Below are positions 33,980 to 47,444 of a DNA stretch of 64,000 nt, in pieces (position 1 is the stretch's first letter; each line of letters starts with the position of its first letter). The stretch is from the NCBI GenBank assembly GCA_028583415.1, contig CM053265.1, positions 39,069,260-39,133,259 of the forward strand, in the 5' to 3' direction. The translations under genes and the position numbers were made by a program. This DNA is from Protea cynaroides. Lineage: Eukaryota; Streptophyta; Magnoliopsida; Proteales; Proteaceae. The notes beneath the pieces are model-generated. The model was given only the letters and a program-made list of their open reading frames with translations. It did not search any database and was not told where the DNA came from.

Positions 33980-36239
33980 TATCACACCCCAATTTTGCAC
34001 TATTCAGAATGGTGTGATGAACTGCTATTAAACCAACGGTTCAATTAGGATCTCTAATAGGCTGTGTCCATTAAAAATAAAACCATACACATCCACAACC
34101 ATAATTAAAATAAATACACAATAGCGAAAGTCTTATAGTAATTGAACTGATAAATCTAACTGTGATAACCATAATAAAATATTAAGTTATTGTTGTATCA
34201 ATTGAGACATAAATAAATAAAATATCAATTAAATTCCTTTAATAATTCAAATAAAAATCTAATCGAATACGCATGAGTTGTACTCGCATGAGGGATCATG
34301 CGTATCCACTAACTCTTCGGCTTCCATCGCAGCAACACGCCCGTACACTAGAGCATTCATATAATCTTCGACAGTGGTACCTGCATCATCAATTAAAAAT
34401 ATTTGACGTCGAAAGGGTGAGCACACATCAAGGTTCAGTGAGAAAACAAAACAATGCAACAAACATATGCATGCATTCATTCATATCTTTGGTCTGGTAA
34501 ATAAGTTTGCAATGCGCTATAAAAAGGTTCGGTGGCCTCCTCGCCTCTATGCACAGGGTGTGGAAGCCCGCCCAAAGATTAACGTTTACTGTCATCCCCA
34601 TCCACCCTACCATGGAATAGAGATAAAGCTAATGTGCTGAGGCCAGCCTATGACACTTCCCCTGATACTCTACCCATACCAACACGTAAGTCCCTACTGG
34701 CGAGGGCTTGCAAACTGGGCTCGCAATTAACGAATCCTAATGCCAATCAGTGTATCCAAGGCCTCACCCCAGCATCCCTTAATACGTCCACAGAGATAGG
34801 GCTAAGGCCCCCCGACGGAGTCAGAGACTACATGGTTCGAGACCACCTCCCCTCATCCACTACGACGTAATAGTTCTACTAAGGTAATGGCGATACGACG
34901 ATGTCAGTGGACAAGACTTAAGTTAGAGATAGAGCTAGAGTGCTGAGGCCTGGCCTATGACACCTTCCCTGATACTCGCTTGCATCAAGCACACCAACTA
35001 CACACATACATTCACATGCCTATTCCTATCATCATCACCATCATCATGTTATAAACAATAATTTAATAATGCATTAACAGTAATAATAGAAATATTGGAT
35101 GACATGTTGAATGAGCATACACGCACATAATCAATCATTTCATTGGACTAAAGAATAAAATAGTTATTATTAACCAATTAGTTTAGGTCTTGTTCCCTCA
35201 CCTTTGCTTGATTGTAGATCCTCTTGCAAGCTATAAGAATCAACTTAATATCACTATTATATCACTAGAAGACCTAATCAAGTCGATAGAATTTTATTAG
35301 AATTAATTCTGATTTTAAAAAGCTTACTGTTAACTGGGGGTCGATGCCAGGGTCGGATCTTCCATCGACCCTGGGTGCTACCACTCACAATCTGGACTTC
35401 TCGAACATTAGGGGTCGATGTTACGGTCTGGTATGGTCGATTATCCATCGACCCCCCGTGTGACCCCCCGTGGGTTTAGTCAAAATTTTCATCCTTCAGT
35501 CCATTCTTTCATGTTTGGGTCCTATGGCTTGCTTCTATAATCCATTCCATACATGTTCTTTGGTTTAGAACCATAGTTTATTCACCTATATGGTTTTTAT
35601 GATCTCCCCCATGGTTTTCCATGAAAACCTAACCATGGTGAATGATTTGGGTTTCCCCTAGATCATACCCTCATCACTATATATTCTAAGGTCTTTAGAA
35701 TTACATGGAGATAGTATCCATACCTGACAATTAGGCTTGTTTCTCTGAAGCCTTCTCTTTGATCTTCTTCTCCACTTTCCTTTTCTTCTCTTTCTCTTCT
35801 CCTTCTCTTCTCTTTCTCTCAATCCAATTAGGGTTCTAAAAGGAGTGAAAGAGGCTTAGGGACATCCTATTTATAGAGTAGAAACTCCCAAAATAAATCC
35901 CATTGAGATTAAAAAAGAATCCTATTAAAATTTAAAAAGTTCCCAATTCACGGTTTCTGTCGGCAGACTAGGGGTCGATGAGGGGGTCGGAGATCCCGTC
36001 AACCCCTGGTTCTAAATTGTCCGACCCATGGTAAGAAACTCAGGGTCTGACTTTTTATATTGGGGGGGTCCGACCCTGCCTTACTGGGTGTGCGACCCTC
36101 CCCCCTAGTTTTGTGTTTTTGGGTCAGTCTAATACCTAGGATCGTTATCTCCTTCACGTACTTGGTCCATTGGGCTCGACCATGATGGTTAGACCCGGTT
36201 CAAGGTGGTAAGACCGGTTAGTTCGATACGGGTCTTACA
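33980..36239 (-). repeat. 3' LTR of element D (2260 bp)
   Basis: Edges TATCACACCCC (a G-to-A change of TGTCAC) and GGGTCTTACA. Contains motif clusters at 35335-35480 and 35965-36105 and the hairpin AAGTCC..GGGCTT near 34688-34709 (stem weakened by one change). The GGTTAACG array is reduced to one degenerate copy near 34578. Confidence 0.92.
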
Positions 36240-37555
36240 ACTCCCTCCTACTTATAAAAATTTCATCCTCGAAATTGTACATACCTTTCGAGTCAAATAA
36301 ATGAGGGTATTCCTTTCGCATGGCATTCTCTTCTTCCCATGTGATTTCTTCCATATCCCTACTCCCCTAGGTGACCTTAACATAATAGATATCATGGTTG
36401 CATAGTTGTTGAACCTTTCGACTAGTGATGTCAGTTGGTGCTACTTCAAATGTCAAATCTTCAGTCAAATCAGGTAAGTCTATTGTCAAAACGTGTGTCG
36501 GATCCTTGACATAGTTCTTCAATAAGGAAATAAAAAATATGTCATGCATACTTGACATAAATGGTGGTAGTGCTAACTGGTAAGCCACTTTTCCATGCTT
36601 AGCCAGAATCTCATATGGCCCGACATATCTCGGACTTAATTTCTCTTTCTGTCTGAACCGTTTCAATCCTCGCATAGGCGATACTTTTAAGAATACTTTA
36701 TCACCAACGATGAATTCAAGGTCTCGGCGTCGAGTATCTGCATATTGCTTCTGACGATTCTGAGCTATTCTCACTATTTCCTTGATAATGTCGACCACTC
36801 GACAAGTCTGTTCAATAAATTTTGGTCCAACAATACTACGTTTCCCAACTTCATTCCAAAACAAAGGAGTTCGACACTTCCTACCATACAGTGCTTCATA
36901 GGGTGACATCTGTATAGTAGCCTGATAGCTATTGTTATAAGCGAACTCAATTAGTAGTAACTTTTCATCCCATGGTCCTTTAAAATCAATTACACATGCT
37001 CGAAGCATATCTTCTAGAATCTAAATTGTATGCTCTGACTCTCCATCTATCTGTGGATGGAATGCAGTACTAAACTTTAATGTTGTACCCATAGCTTTTT
37101 GCAATCCTTCCCAAAACTTTGAAGTGAATCGTGGATCTCTGTCAGACACAATGCTTTCAGGTACACAGTGTAATCGCACAATGTTGTCTACATACAGCTT
37201 ACCTAACCTCTCCAGTGTATACTGAGGTCGTATAGGTATAAAGCGAGTTGTTTTAGTCAGGAGGTCTACAATCACCCAAACTACATCAACTACTCGAGGA
37301 GTCAATGGTAATCCTGTGACGAAGTCCATAGTGATGTAGTCCCATTTCCATGCTGCTTCTGGTAACGGCTGTAACAGTCCTGTCGATCATTGTCGTTTAA
37401 CCTTTACTTTCTGACAATTTAGGCATTGAGACACGAACTTAGCTACATCTTCTTTCATTCTTCTCCACCAATATAATTTCTTTAGATCATGATACATTTT
37501 TGTACTTCCAGGATGTATTTAATAGATGGTGGTATGAGCTTCTTTCATTAATCGG
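36240..37555 (-). pseudogene. Integrase core, C-terminus and chromodomain, element D
   Basis: Polypurine tract at 36240-36255. 36367-37008 carries the integrase C-terminal half and chromodomain start (FAYNNSYQATIQMSPYEALYG; LSPRYVGPYEILAK; DIYYVKVT then TAG in place of a Trp). 37021-37329 carries the catalytic core with MDFVTGLP (first Asp), SDRDPRF (second Asp) and DGESEHTI (Glu); the DDE triad is thus retained. An in-frame stop separates the two. The zinc-binding N-terminus begins at 37330 and is cut by E at 37555, resuming at 47445. Confidence 0.85.
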
Positions 37556-39845
37556 TGTCACACCCCAATTATGGTCTATTCAGAATGATGTGATGAACCG
37601 CTAAATAACCAACGGTTCAACCAGGATCTCAAATAGGCTATCCCCGCGTTATCCAAACTTACACACATCCGTAATCATAATCAGAGTAAAAACACAATAG
37701 CGGAAGTCTTATAATAACATGAACTGAGAATCTATGTGATATTAAAATTTAAGTAACAATTTATTCTGTATCAACCGAAACATAAGTAAATATCAATACA
37801 AGTCTTTAATAAATCTAAATAAAGAAACTTATAAAAATATCTAATCAAATATACACGAGTTGCACTCGCAAGAGGAGTCGTGCGTATCATCTTCAGCTCC
37901 AGCTTCCATAGCTGCCACGTTCCTGTACGCAGACGCACCCATGTAGTCTTCAACCGTATAGCCTGCATCATCAACTAAAAATATTCGACGTCGAGGGGTG
38001 AGCACACATCACGGCTCAGTGAGTAACCAAAACAATGCAACAATACATATGCATGCAAAAAGTACATTTATATCTTTGGTCTGGTATATAAGTTTGCAGT
38101 ATGCAATAGAAAGGTTTAGGTAGCCAAAGGTCGCGTTTATTGACTCCGCCTCTATACACGAGTGTGTGACGTTACCTGAAGATCATGTTTATCATCAACT
38201 CACATGCACCCAATCATGAACATTATATAACAAAGGTTACGTTTATTGCTATATAGTGCCATACCAACACGTAAGCCCCTGTTAGTGAGGGCTACAAACT
38301 GGGCTCGCAACTAACCAATCCTAATGCCAAACAGTGTATCCAAGGCCTCACCCCAACATCCCTCAGAATGCCCATAGAGATAGAGCGCCCCCGGTAGAGT
38401 CAGAGACTACAAGGACCGAGACCACCTCCCCTGATACTCTACGACATAATAGTTCTGCTAAAGTAATGGCGATACGACGATGCCAATGCACAAGACTTGA
38501 GTTAGAGATAGAGCTAAAGTGCTGAGACCCGCCAAAGGTTAACGTTTATTGACGTTCTCATCACACCTCCCCTGATACTTGCTCGCATCAAGCACATCAA
38601 CCACACACACACAAGCACATGCCTATTCCTATCATCATCATCATCATCGTGTTATAAACAATAAAGTAAATATGCATGAACAAGTAATAGAAATATTGGA
38701 TGGCATGCTGTATGCACATTACAAACATATTCGCATAGAATCAAGCATAGCATAGGACTCAAGAAATAGAAAACAGTTTATTATTAACCAATTTAGTTTG
38801 GGGTTAAGGTTCCTCACCTTAGCTTGCTATAGATACTTTTCCAAGCTTTATAATCACCTTCATATTGTTATTGTATTGCTAGAAGACCTAACAAAGTCGA
38901 TAGAATTTAATTAGAATTTATTCAGAATTAAAAACCACTCTGTTAACTGAGGGTCGATGCTAGGGTTGATGGGTATATCGACCCTTCCCTCTTTCTGGAC
39001 TTCTCGAATGCTGAGGGTCGATGGTCAAGAATACCTAGGGTCAGATGGTCTATCGACCCTAGGTGTGACCCTTGGTGCACTTTGGTCTAATTCCCACTTT
39101 TAATCCATTATTCGTGTTTGGGGTCCTATGGCTTTCTTCTACCTTTCATTCTACATTCATTCCATGGTCTGAAATCATGTATAAACCATCTAGAATAGTT
39201 TTCATACATCTTCCTATGGTTTTCCATGGAAACCTAACCATAGATTGATGGTTTGGGTTTCTGCGAGATCACTCTCTCAACATTAACTAACCTAAGGTCT
39301 ATAAAAACTTATGGAATTAGTATCCATACCTGAGAAGATTAATCTTTCTCTGCAACTCTTCTCTTTTGGCTTAATTTTCTTCCTTGTTCCTCTTCTTCTT
39401 CTTTTCTTTCTCTTCTCTTTCTCTCAATTCAATTAGGGCTGTGAAAGGAGTGAAAGTGGCTTAGGGACGTCCTTTAAATAGACTAGGAACATCCTAAATA
39501 AGTCCCTCTGAGATTAGGAAAGAATCCCATTCGAAAATATGGAAATTTCCTAATTTCAATTTTTTACGATAACCGAGGGTCGATGGGAGGGTCGATGATC
39601 CCGTCGTCCCTAGGGTCTTAAGCTGTCCGACCCTCCCTTCAAAACTGAGGGTCTGACTTTCTGTTTTCGGAGGTCCGACCCTACTTAGCTGGGTATGCGA
39701 CCCTTCCCCTATTTTAAGTGTTTTTGGGTCGATTTGATACTTGGGATCTCGATCTCCTTCACGCCCTTGGTCCATTTGACTCGACCATAATGGTTAAACC
39801 TGGTTCAAGGTGGGAAGACCGGGTTAGATTTACACGGGTCTTACA
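37556..39845 (-). repeat. 3' LTR of element E (2290 bp)
   Basis: Edges TGTCACACCCC and GGGTCTTACA. Has partial GGTTAACG/GGTTACG repeats (38126-38545), hairpin remnant (38270-38292), ATC microsatellite, motif clusters at 38950-39075 and 39575-39715 and a TATA-like TTTAAATAG at 39472-39480. Confidence 0.92.
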
Positions 39846-41500
39846 ACTCCCCCCAACTTATAAAAATTTTGTCCTCAAAATTGTACATACCTTCTGAATC
39901 AAATAAGTGAGGGTATTGCTTTCGCATAACATTCTCTTCTTCTCATGTAATTTCTTCCATGTCTCTACTTTTTCATAAGACTTTAACATAGTAGATATCT
40001 CTGTTGCGTAGACGTTGAACTTTTCGACTAGTGATTTCTGTTGGTGTTACTTTGAATGTCAAATCATCAGTCAATTCCTGCAAATCTACTGTCAACACGT
40101 ACGTTGGATCCTTGACATACTTCTTCAATAAGGAAATGTGAAATACGTCATGTACACTTGACATAGATGGTGGTAGTGCTAACTGATAAGCTACTTTTCC
40201 ACGCTTAGCTAGAATTTCATATGGCCCGACATATCTTGGACTTAGCTTCCCTTTCTGTCCGAACCTCTTCAATCCTCGCACAGGCAATACTTTCAAGAAT
40301 ACTTTATCACCTACGGCGAATTCCAGATCTCTTCGTCGAGTATCTGCATATTGCTTCTGACAGTTCTGAGCTGTTCTCACTCTTTCCTTGATGATGTCGA
40401 CCACTCGACAAGTCTCTTCAATAAATTCCGGTCCAATAAAACTATGTTCTCCAACTTCATTCCAAAACAAGGGAGTTCGACACTTTCTGCCATACAGTGC
40501 TTCATAAGGTGACATTTGTATAGTAGTCTGATAGCTGTTGTTATAAGCGAACTCAATCAGTGGTAATCTTTCGTCCCATGATCCCTTGAAATCAATTACG
40601 CATGCTCGTAGCATATCTTCTAGAATCTGAATTGTACGTTCTGACTGTCCATCTGTCTGTGGGTGGAATGCAGTACTGAACTTCAACGTTGTACCCAAAG
40701 CCTTTTGTAATCCTTCCAAAATTTGGAAGTAAATCGTGGATCTCTATTGGACACAATACTTTCTGGTACACCGTGTTAACCGAACAATATTATCCACATA
40801 CAGCTTCGCTAACCTTTCCAGTGTATACTGAGGTCGTATAGGTATGAAGCGACCTGTTTTGGTCAGACGTCCACAATCACCCAAACTGCATCAACTACTC
40901 GAGGAGTCAATGGTAGTCCCATGACGAAGTCCATAGTGATGCAGTCCCATTTCCATGCTGGTTCCGGAAATGGCTGTAACAATCCTACGGGTCTTTTTGT
41001 TCAGCCTTTACTTTCTGACAATTTAGGCATTGGGACACGAACTTGGCTACATCTGCTTTCATTCCCCTCCACCAATATAATTTTTTTAGATCATGATACA
41101 TTTTTGTACTTCCAGGATGTATCGAATAGATGGTGGTATGGGCTTCTTTCATCAGTCGGTGTCTAATGTCCATACTTTCTGTATTAGGTATATATATTCT
41201 TCCTTTGTATTTCAGTACTTTTTCGTCATCCAAGGTGAACTCAGGGTTAGTCCTACCTTTCTCAATATCTTCTTGTACTGTTCTCAGATAAGGATCTGCT
41301 TTGATAGCTGTCTTTACTTCATCCACTATATCCAGTATAATCTTCAATGTCGCGAACGTATTTGAAAACCGATGAATAAACCCTTGGTTAGCTGATTCAT
41401 CCATTGTATCTATCACATACTGTTCGTTGCCGTGATTGAATACCATTCCGATGGTACACATTGTTGCGGTCGTGCTAACTTCTCCTTGAGATTTTATCAT
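39846..41500 (-). pseudogene. Integrase with chromodomain, element E
   Basis: Polypurine tract at 39846-39861. 39973-40719 is one open frame of 248 codons with TDGQSERTIQ (catalytic Glu), FAYNNSYQTTIQMSPY, LSPRYVGPYEI and the chromodomain start DIYYVKV; the next codons shift frame. The core with the two Asp lies in the frameshifted 40720-40985 (SDRD-like segment altered). 40985-41500 holds the zinc-binding HHCC region (GSTKMYHDLKKLYWWRGM, FVSQCLNCQKVK). Several frameshifts make it inactive. Confidence 0.85.
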
Positions 41501-42400
41501 TGCTTTTTTCTTAAAGCATCCGCTACTACGTTCGCTTTTCCCGGATGATACTGGATATCACAATCATAGTCTTTCAATAATTCCAGCCATCTTCTTTGTC
41601 TCATATTCAACTCTTTCTGATTAAATAGATAAGTAAGACTTTTATGGTCCGACTTAATCTGGAATTTCTCTCCGTATAAGTAATGTCTCCATATCTTGAC
41701 AGCATGTACTACTGCCGCTAGCTCCATATCATGAGTGGGGTAATTTTCTCATGAACCTTTAACTGTCTTGAAGCATAAGCAATTACTTGCTCTCCTTGCA
41801 TAAGCACACATCCTAATCCCAATCCTGACGCATCGGTGTATAAGGTAAACGTTTGTCCTGGAATAGGAATAGTCAAAATTGGAGTGGATATCAATCTGGT
41901 CTTCAGTGTTTGGAAACTCTGCTCACATTTATCGGTCCACACAAACTTTTCACCTTTCTTAGTCAAACTGGTGAGAGGTACGGCAATCCGAGAATAGTCT
42001 TCTACGAATCTCCGATAATAACCAGCTAGACCCAGAAAACTTCTATTTTTTGAAACGCTCTTTGGTGCTTCCCACTTTACAATAGCCTCAATCTTGCTAG
42101 GATCCACTTTAATTCCTTCAGCGGATACTACATGGCCTAGGAATGCGACTTCACTTAGCCAAAACTCGCACTTTGAAAATTTGGCATATAGCTTCTCTTT
42201 CCTTAAACGCTGTAGGGCTGTGTTTAGGTTCTTGATATGGGTTTCCTTGTGCTTGGAGTATACCAATATATCATCAATGAATACTATAACCGATGTATCC
42301 AACATATCGTGGAAAACTCGGTTCATAAGTTCCATGAACATTGCCGGTGCATTAGTTAATCTGAAAGATCGTAATCATAATTGAAACTCATAATTAGCCT
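41497..42400 (-). pseudogene. RNase H and reverse transcriptase palm, element E
   Basis: 41718-42341 is open for 207 codons: RT catalytic FIDDILVYS, FLGHVVSAEGI, SFLGLAGYYRRF and RNase H start YTDASGLGLGC. A frameshift near 41745 joins to 41497-41727 with MELAAV (Glu), SDHKSL (Asp) and VVADAL (Asp). Upstream of 42345 the RT N-terminal half decays quickly. Confidence 0.85.
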
Positions 42401-43400
42401 ATCCCGATTCTAAAAACTATCTTCAAGATATTGCAATCCAAATTCTTCAGCTGATGATATCTTGATCGAAGATCAATCTTAGAAAATACCTTTGCTCCTT
42501 GCAACTATTTAAACTAGTCATCGATCCGAGGTAATAGATATCGATTCTTGATCATGAGCTTGTTCGATTCTCGGTAGTCTATACATAGTCTAACACTATC
42601 GTCCTTTTTCTTCACGAATTGCATTGGCACTTCCCATGATGCAATACTTAGCCGACTAGGACATTGGTCTAATAACTCTTGTAGTTGAGTCTCAGTTCCT
42701 TCAACTCCGTAAGAGCTACTCTATAGGTGCCTTTGACACAAGTATCGTCCTTGGTAACAAGTCGATGACGAACTCGGTCATATGATCAGATGGTAATCCA
42801 GGTAAGTCTCCTGAAAACACATCAGAAATTTATGCATCACATCAATATCTTCCATCTGTGGTGCTTCTTTGGTAATGTATACCACAGATACCATATATCC
42901 AACTCATTACTTTTCAAAGCATCTCTTCGCTTTTAGCATAGAGAGGATCCGCTTCGCTTCTTAGGCAACATGCTTCCAATAAAACTAAATTACATGCCAT
43001 TTTTATTCTTGAATGATAACTCTTCTTTGCACATAATCATTTTGTAGAGTGTTAAGACAACTAGTCTATCCCCAAGATGACGTCAAAGTCTGTCATCTCA
43101 AGTCTAATTAGGTTGTGTCCAAATTTCATCCATCCATACGATTTGGACTTCGTTCATAACACTCATCCAATTGAACATCTAGTCCAAAAGGGCTTGAACT
43201 AGTAAAATCTGGTGTAACGGTCTTAGGAGCTCGTCTAGTTTCTTCATCTCTTATGATCTTTCAAAGACTATCATCAAAATCTCATATTGCACTCATTAGC
43301 TTGTATTTCTTTTATCCTTGATGTTCTACCTTGCTCTCTCTTCCATATACCTCAAAAAAATCTTGTGATTGTTACTTCATATCCCAAGTCTATCTATAAG
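42401..43400 (-). pseudogene. Decayed RT N-terminus and protease, element E
   Basis: Only DNA-level similarity is left: RELNK-like near 42555, the linker near 42800, and the LEMADFDAILG-like protease segment near 43075-43105. Stops and indels are dense. No product is possible. Confidence 0.6.
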
Positions 43401-44760
43401 CATTAGGGTATATGCTTATGAATTCATGAATTCAGCCAAACTATTTGGTCTTTACTTAATCATATCTCTCAACATTGGGCATAACTCAATTATCATTGTA
43501 TTAAATCGAGTAGTACTTATGCCATGACTTATCCGTGTATCCATTCTTAAATTTGCCTCTAGGAATCTTCTACCTTGTCAAAATTCATAAAAATATAATC
43601 CTCTTTAACTCTACTTGAGTGCTATCTATTTCCTTACTGGCTACTCTTGATAGTTCTCATTTTTGCTCATGCACTCTTTTATAGACATGACTCATATCCA
43701 TCCATTTAGCAATCGCAAAATAGATCCTCCATTACTTCGTCTGAGGTTTATTGGTCATAGCATTTAATTTGAATCCAATCATCTTTCTTCCAATAATTCT
43801 ATTACCACTAATCATTTTTATCAACAAAGGTCAGGGAGTGTATGAATCAAAATGTCCATCCAAAAGTGATTCACTTCTTTTTGTCGATTTAGCATAATGA
43901 CAACACTTGCTTTATCTAGTGAACCTATGTTTAAAGAATCAGGAGTAAATCTGTGGTAATCCAACCGGCATCAAATAATCGTTAAGTTGCATGGTGGTCC
44001 AAATGCATAGAGGTTTTATAGTTCTTAACCTCATGGTTATAGGTTCTATCGAATATATAATGCCATTGGTCAAGGCACTACAAGAGTAAATCTGGAGAAG
44101 CTTTCATACATCAGTAAATCAGGTATAAATCTAGAGAAAGATTTCGTACATCAATAAATCAGGTATAAATCAGAAGATGTACGCTCAACACGATTAAACA
44201 TTTAACTATTTATTCAGTTCATATCTTTGTTCATGTTGTTGATCATGAGAGTGGTTCAGATTGGCATAATCAGGACTAATACTAAAGAAACAATATCTAT
44301 AACTTCACTTGACAGGTTGAATCAAGAAGGTATCCTGTCAAGACACGAGAATTAAAATTAAGTATGTGCATCCTCTATAATCATAAGAGTAAATCAATAA
44401 TGCACCGCATCCTATATAAACATATCCCGTTATATGGACACAATTAGATTTGATCCTATACTGAAAACGTTAAGGCTTCGTCTTAAGAAAATATTCCTCA
44501 ATCCTTGGTTAGATCATTGCAACTATCCCATACGTCGGTGGCTCTTAAGTTTAACCACCTTGATACACTACTTGTTGCGCACCAAACTTCTACACTAGGG
44601 TGTGCATTACTGAAACTTGTTGTATGGTAGGCACTTTGTTATAGCTAACATGTGTTGGGGTACAGTGATGCTACCAATTGGTACCGTACTTGGTCATGTC
44701 TTTCGGATTTAGCCCGAGACCTTTTTCTACAGGGGTCTTGGGCATTACTATCCATTTTCC
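43401..44760 (-). pseudogene. gag-region remnant of C type, element E
   Basis: Aligns closely with 19340-20955 of element C, including the doubled ~45-bp unit (44080-44165) and GTTCTATCGAATATATAATG (44041-44060). No capsid core or zinc knuckle could be read. A candidate start (MDSNAQD on the minus strand) is near 44754. Confidence 0.5.
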
Positions 44761-45133
44761 TTCTTCCTCTGTCCTACATCGAGTTTCACATCTTGTGAGT
44801 ACCAACTCGGTATTCCAATTTTTTACTTTACAGAAGCTCCCTTCTTGCTACTGTACTATATCCTTGTATACTTAGATAACTACCCACCTTATAGATAATA
44901 CCCAATATTATTGGTTTATCAGGATACATTTTGGTCTTTTCTTTCTGTTTGAGTATATATATATGGTTCCACCTTTTATATCTACATTATTGTCTTTTTA
45001 AATTTGGTCTCAACCATCACTTGTGCTTACAATGTGTTTGTGTTACAACTTTTAATTTATCCTATCTCAGTTCACAATGATCTTGAATGTGTGTTAGTTC
45101 GGCGGCAAGGCCTGAGTAGCTCTGATACCAAGA
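44761..45133 (-). other. Leader and primer binding site, element E
   Basis: AT-rich leader without ORF or antisense gene; CTCTGATACCAAGA at 45120-45133 matches the initiator-Met primer site with one change next to the LTR. Confidence 0.85.
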
Positions 45134-47439
45134 TGTCACACCCCAATTCTGGTCTATTCAGAATGAAGTGATGAACCGCTAAATAACCAACGGTTCAACC
45201 GGGATCTCAAATAGGCTATCCCCGCGTTATCCAAACTTACACACATCCGTAATCATAATCAGAGTAAATACACAATAGCGGAAGTCTTATAATAACATGA
45301 ACTGAGAATCTATGTGATATTAAAATTTAAGTAACAATTTATTCTGTATCAACCGAAACATAAGTAAATATCAATACAAGTCTTTAATAAATCAAATAAA
45401 GAAACTTATAAAAATATCTAATCAAATACACACGAGTTTCACTCGCAAGAGGAGTCGTGTGTATCATCTTCAGCTCCAGCTTCCATAGCTGCCACGTTCC
45501 CGTACGCAGACGCGCCCATGTAGTCTTCAACCGTATAGCCTGCATCATCAACTAAAAATATTCGACGTCGAGGGGTGAGCACACATCACGGCTCAGTGAG
45601 TAGCCAAAACAATGCAACAATACATATGCATGCAAAAAGTCAATTTATATCTTTGGTCTGGTATATAAGTTTGCAGTATGCAATAGAAAGGTTTAGGCAG
45701 CTAAAGGTCACGTTTATTGACTCCGTCTCTATACACGAGTGTGTGACATTACCCAAAAATCACGTTTATCGTCAACTCACATGCACCCAATCATGAACAT
45801 TATATAACAAAGGTTACGTTTATTGCTATATAGTGCCATACCAACACATAAGCCCCTATTAGCGAGGGCTGCAAACTGGGCTCGCAACTAACCAATCCTA
45901 ATGCCAAACAGTGTATCCAAGGCCTCACCCCAGCATCCCTCAGAATGCCCATAGAGATAGAGCTAAGGCCCCCCGGTAGAGTCAGAGACTACAAGGACCG
46001 AGACCACCTCCCCTGATACTCTACGACATAATAGTTCTGCTAAAGTAATGGCGATACGATGATGCCAATGCACAAGACTTGAGTTAGAGATAGAGCTAAA
46101 GTGCTGAGACCCGCCAAAGGTTAACGTTTATTGACGTTCTCATCACACCTCCCCTGATACTCGCTCGCATCAAGCACATCAACCACACACTTACAAGCAC
46201 ATGCCTATTCCTATCATCATCATCATCATCATGTTATAAACAATAAAGTAAATATGCATGAACAAGTAATAGAAATATTGGATGGCATGCTGTATGCACA
46301 TTACAAACATATTCGCATAGAATCAAGCATAGCATAGGACTCAAGAAATAGAAAATAGTTTATTATTAACCAATTTAGTTTGGGGTTAAGGTTCCTCACC
46401 TTAGCTTGCTATAGATATTTTTCCAAGCTTTATAATCACCTTTATATTGTTATTGTATTGCTAGAAGACCTAACAAAGTTGATAGAATTTAATTAGAATT
46501 TATTTAGAATTAAAAACCACTCTGTTAACTGAGGGTCGATGGTAGGGTCGATGCTAGGGTCGATGGGTCTATCGACCCTTCCCTCTTTCTGGACTTCCCG
46601 AATGCTGAGGGTCGATGGTCAGGAATACCTAGGGTCGGATGGTCTATCGACCCTAGGTGCGACCCTTGGTGCACTTTGGTCCAATTCCCACTTTTAATCC
46701 ATTATTCGTGTTTGGGGTCCTATGGCTTTCTTCTACCTTTCATTCTACATTCATTCCATGGTCTGAAATCATGTATAAACCATCTAGAATAGTTTTCATA
46801 CATCTTCCTATGGTTTTCCATGGAAACCTAACCATAGATTGATGGTTTGGGTTTCTCCGAGATCACTCTCTCAACATTAACTAACCTATGGTCTGTAGAA
46901 ACATATGGAATTACTATCCATACCTGAAAAGATTAATCTTTCTCTGAAACTCTTCTCTTTTGGCTTAATTTTCTTCCTTGTTCCTCTTCTTCTTCTTTTC
47001 CTTTTCTTCTCTTTCTCTCAATTCAATTAGGGTTGTGAAAGGAGTGAAAGTGGATTAGGGACGTCCTTTAACTAGACTAGGAACATCCTAAATAAGTCCC
47101 TCTGAGATTAGGAAAGAATCCCATTCGAAAATATGGAAATTTCCTAATTTCTATTTTCTACGGTAACCGAGGGTCGATGGGAGGGTCGATGATCCCGTCG
47201 ACCCTAGGGTCTTAAGCTGTCCGACCCTCCCTTCAAAACTGAGGGTCTGACTTTCTGTTTTGGGAGGTCCGACCTTGCTTAGCTGGGTATGCGACCCTTC
47301 CCCTATTTTAAGTGTTTTTGGGTCGATTTGATACCTGGGATCTCGATCTCCTTCACGCCCTTGGTCCATTTGACTCGACCATGATGGGTAAGCCTGGTTC
47401 AAGGTGGTAAGACCGGGTTAGATTTACACGGGTCTTACA
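45134..47439 (-). repeat. 5' LTR of element E (2306 bp)
   Basis: Edges TGTCACACCCC and GGGTCTTACA. Very similar to 37556-39845. It has an extra GGGTCGATG unit in the first cluster (46530-46580), accounting for much of the 16-bp length difference. TATA region near 47066 reads TTTAACTAG. Confidence 0.92.
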
Positions 47440-47444
47440 ATCGG

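Larger units (their letters stand above)
37556..47439 (-). mobile_element. Ty3/gypsy element E nested in D
   Basis: 9.9 kb; LTRs 37556-39845 and 45134-47439; perfect target duplication ATCGG (37551-37555, 47440-47444). Integrase sequence of D continues on both sides. Its LTRs and pol resemble A, while its gag/leader region (43550-45130) resembles C. No antisense gene is present. Confidence 0.95.
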
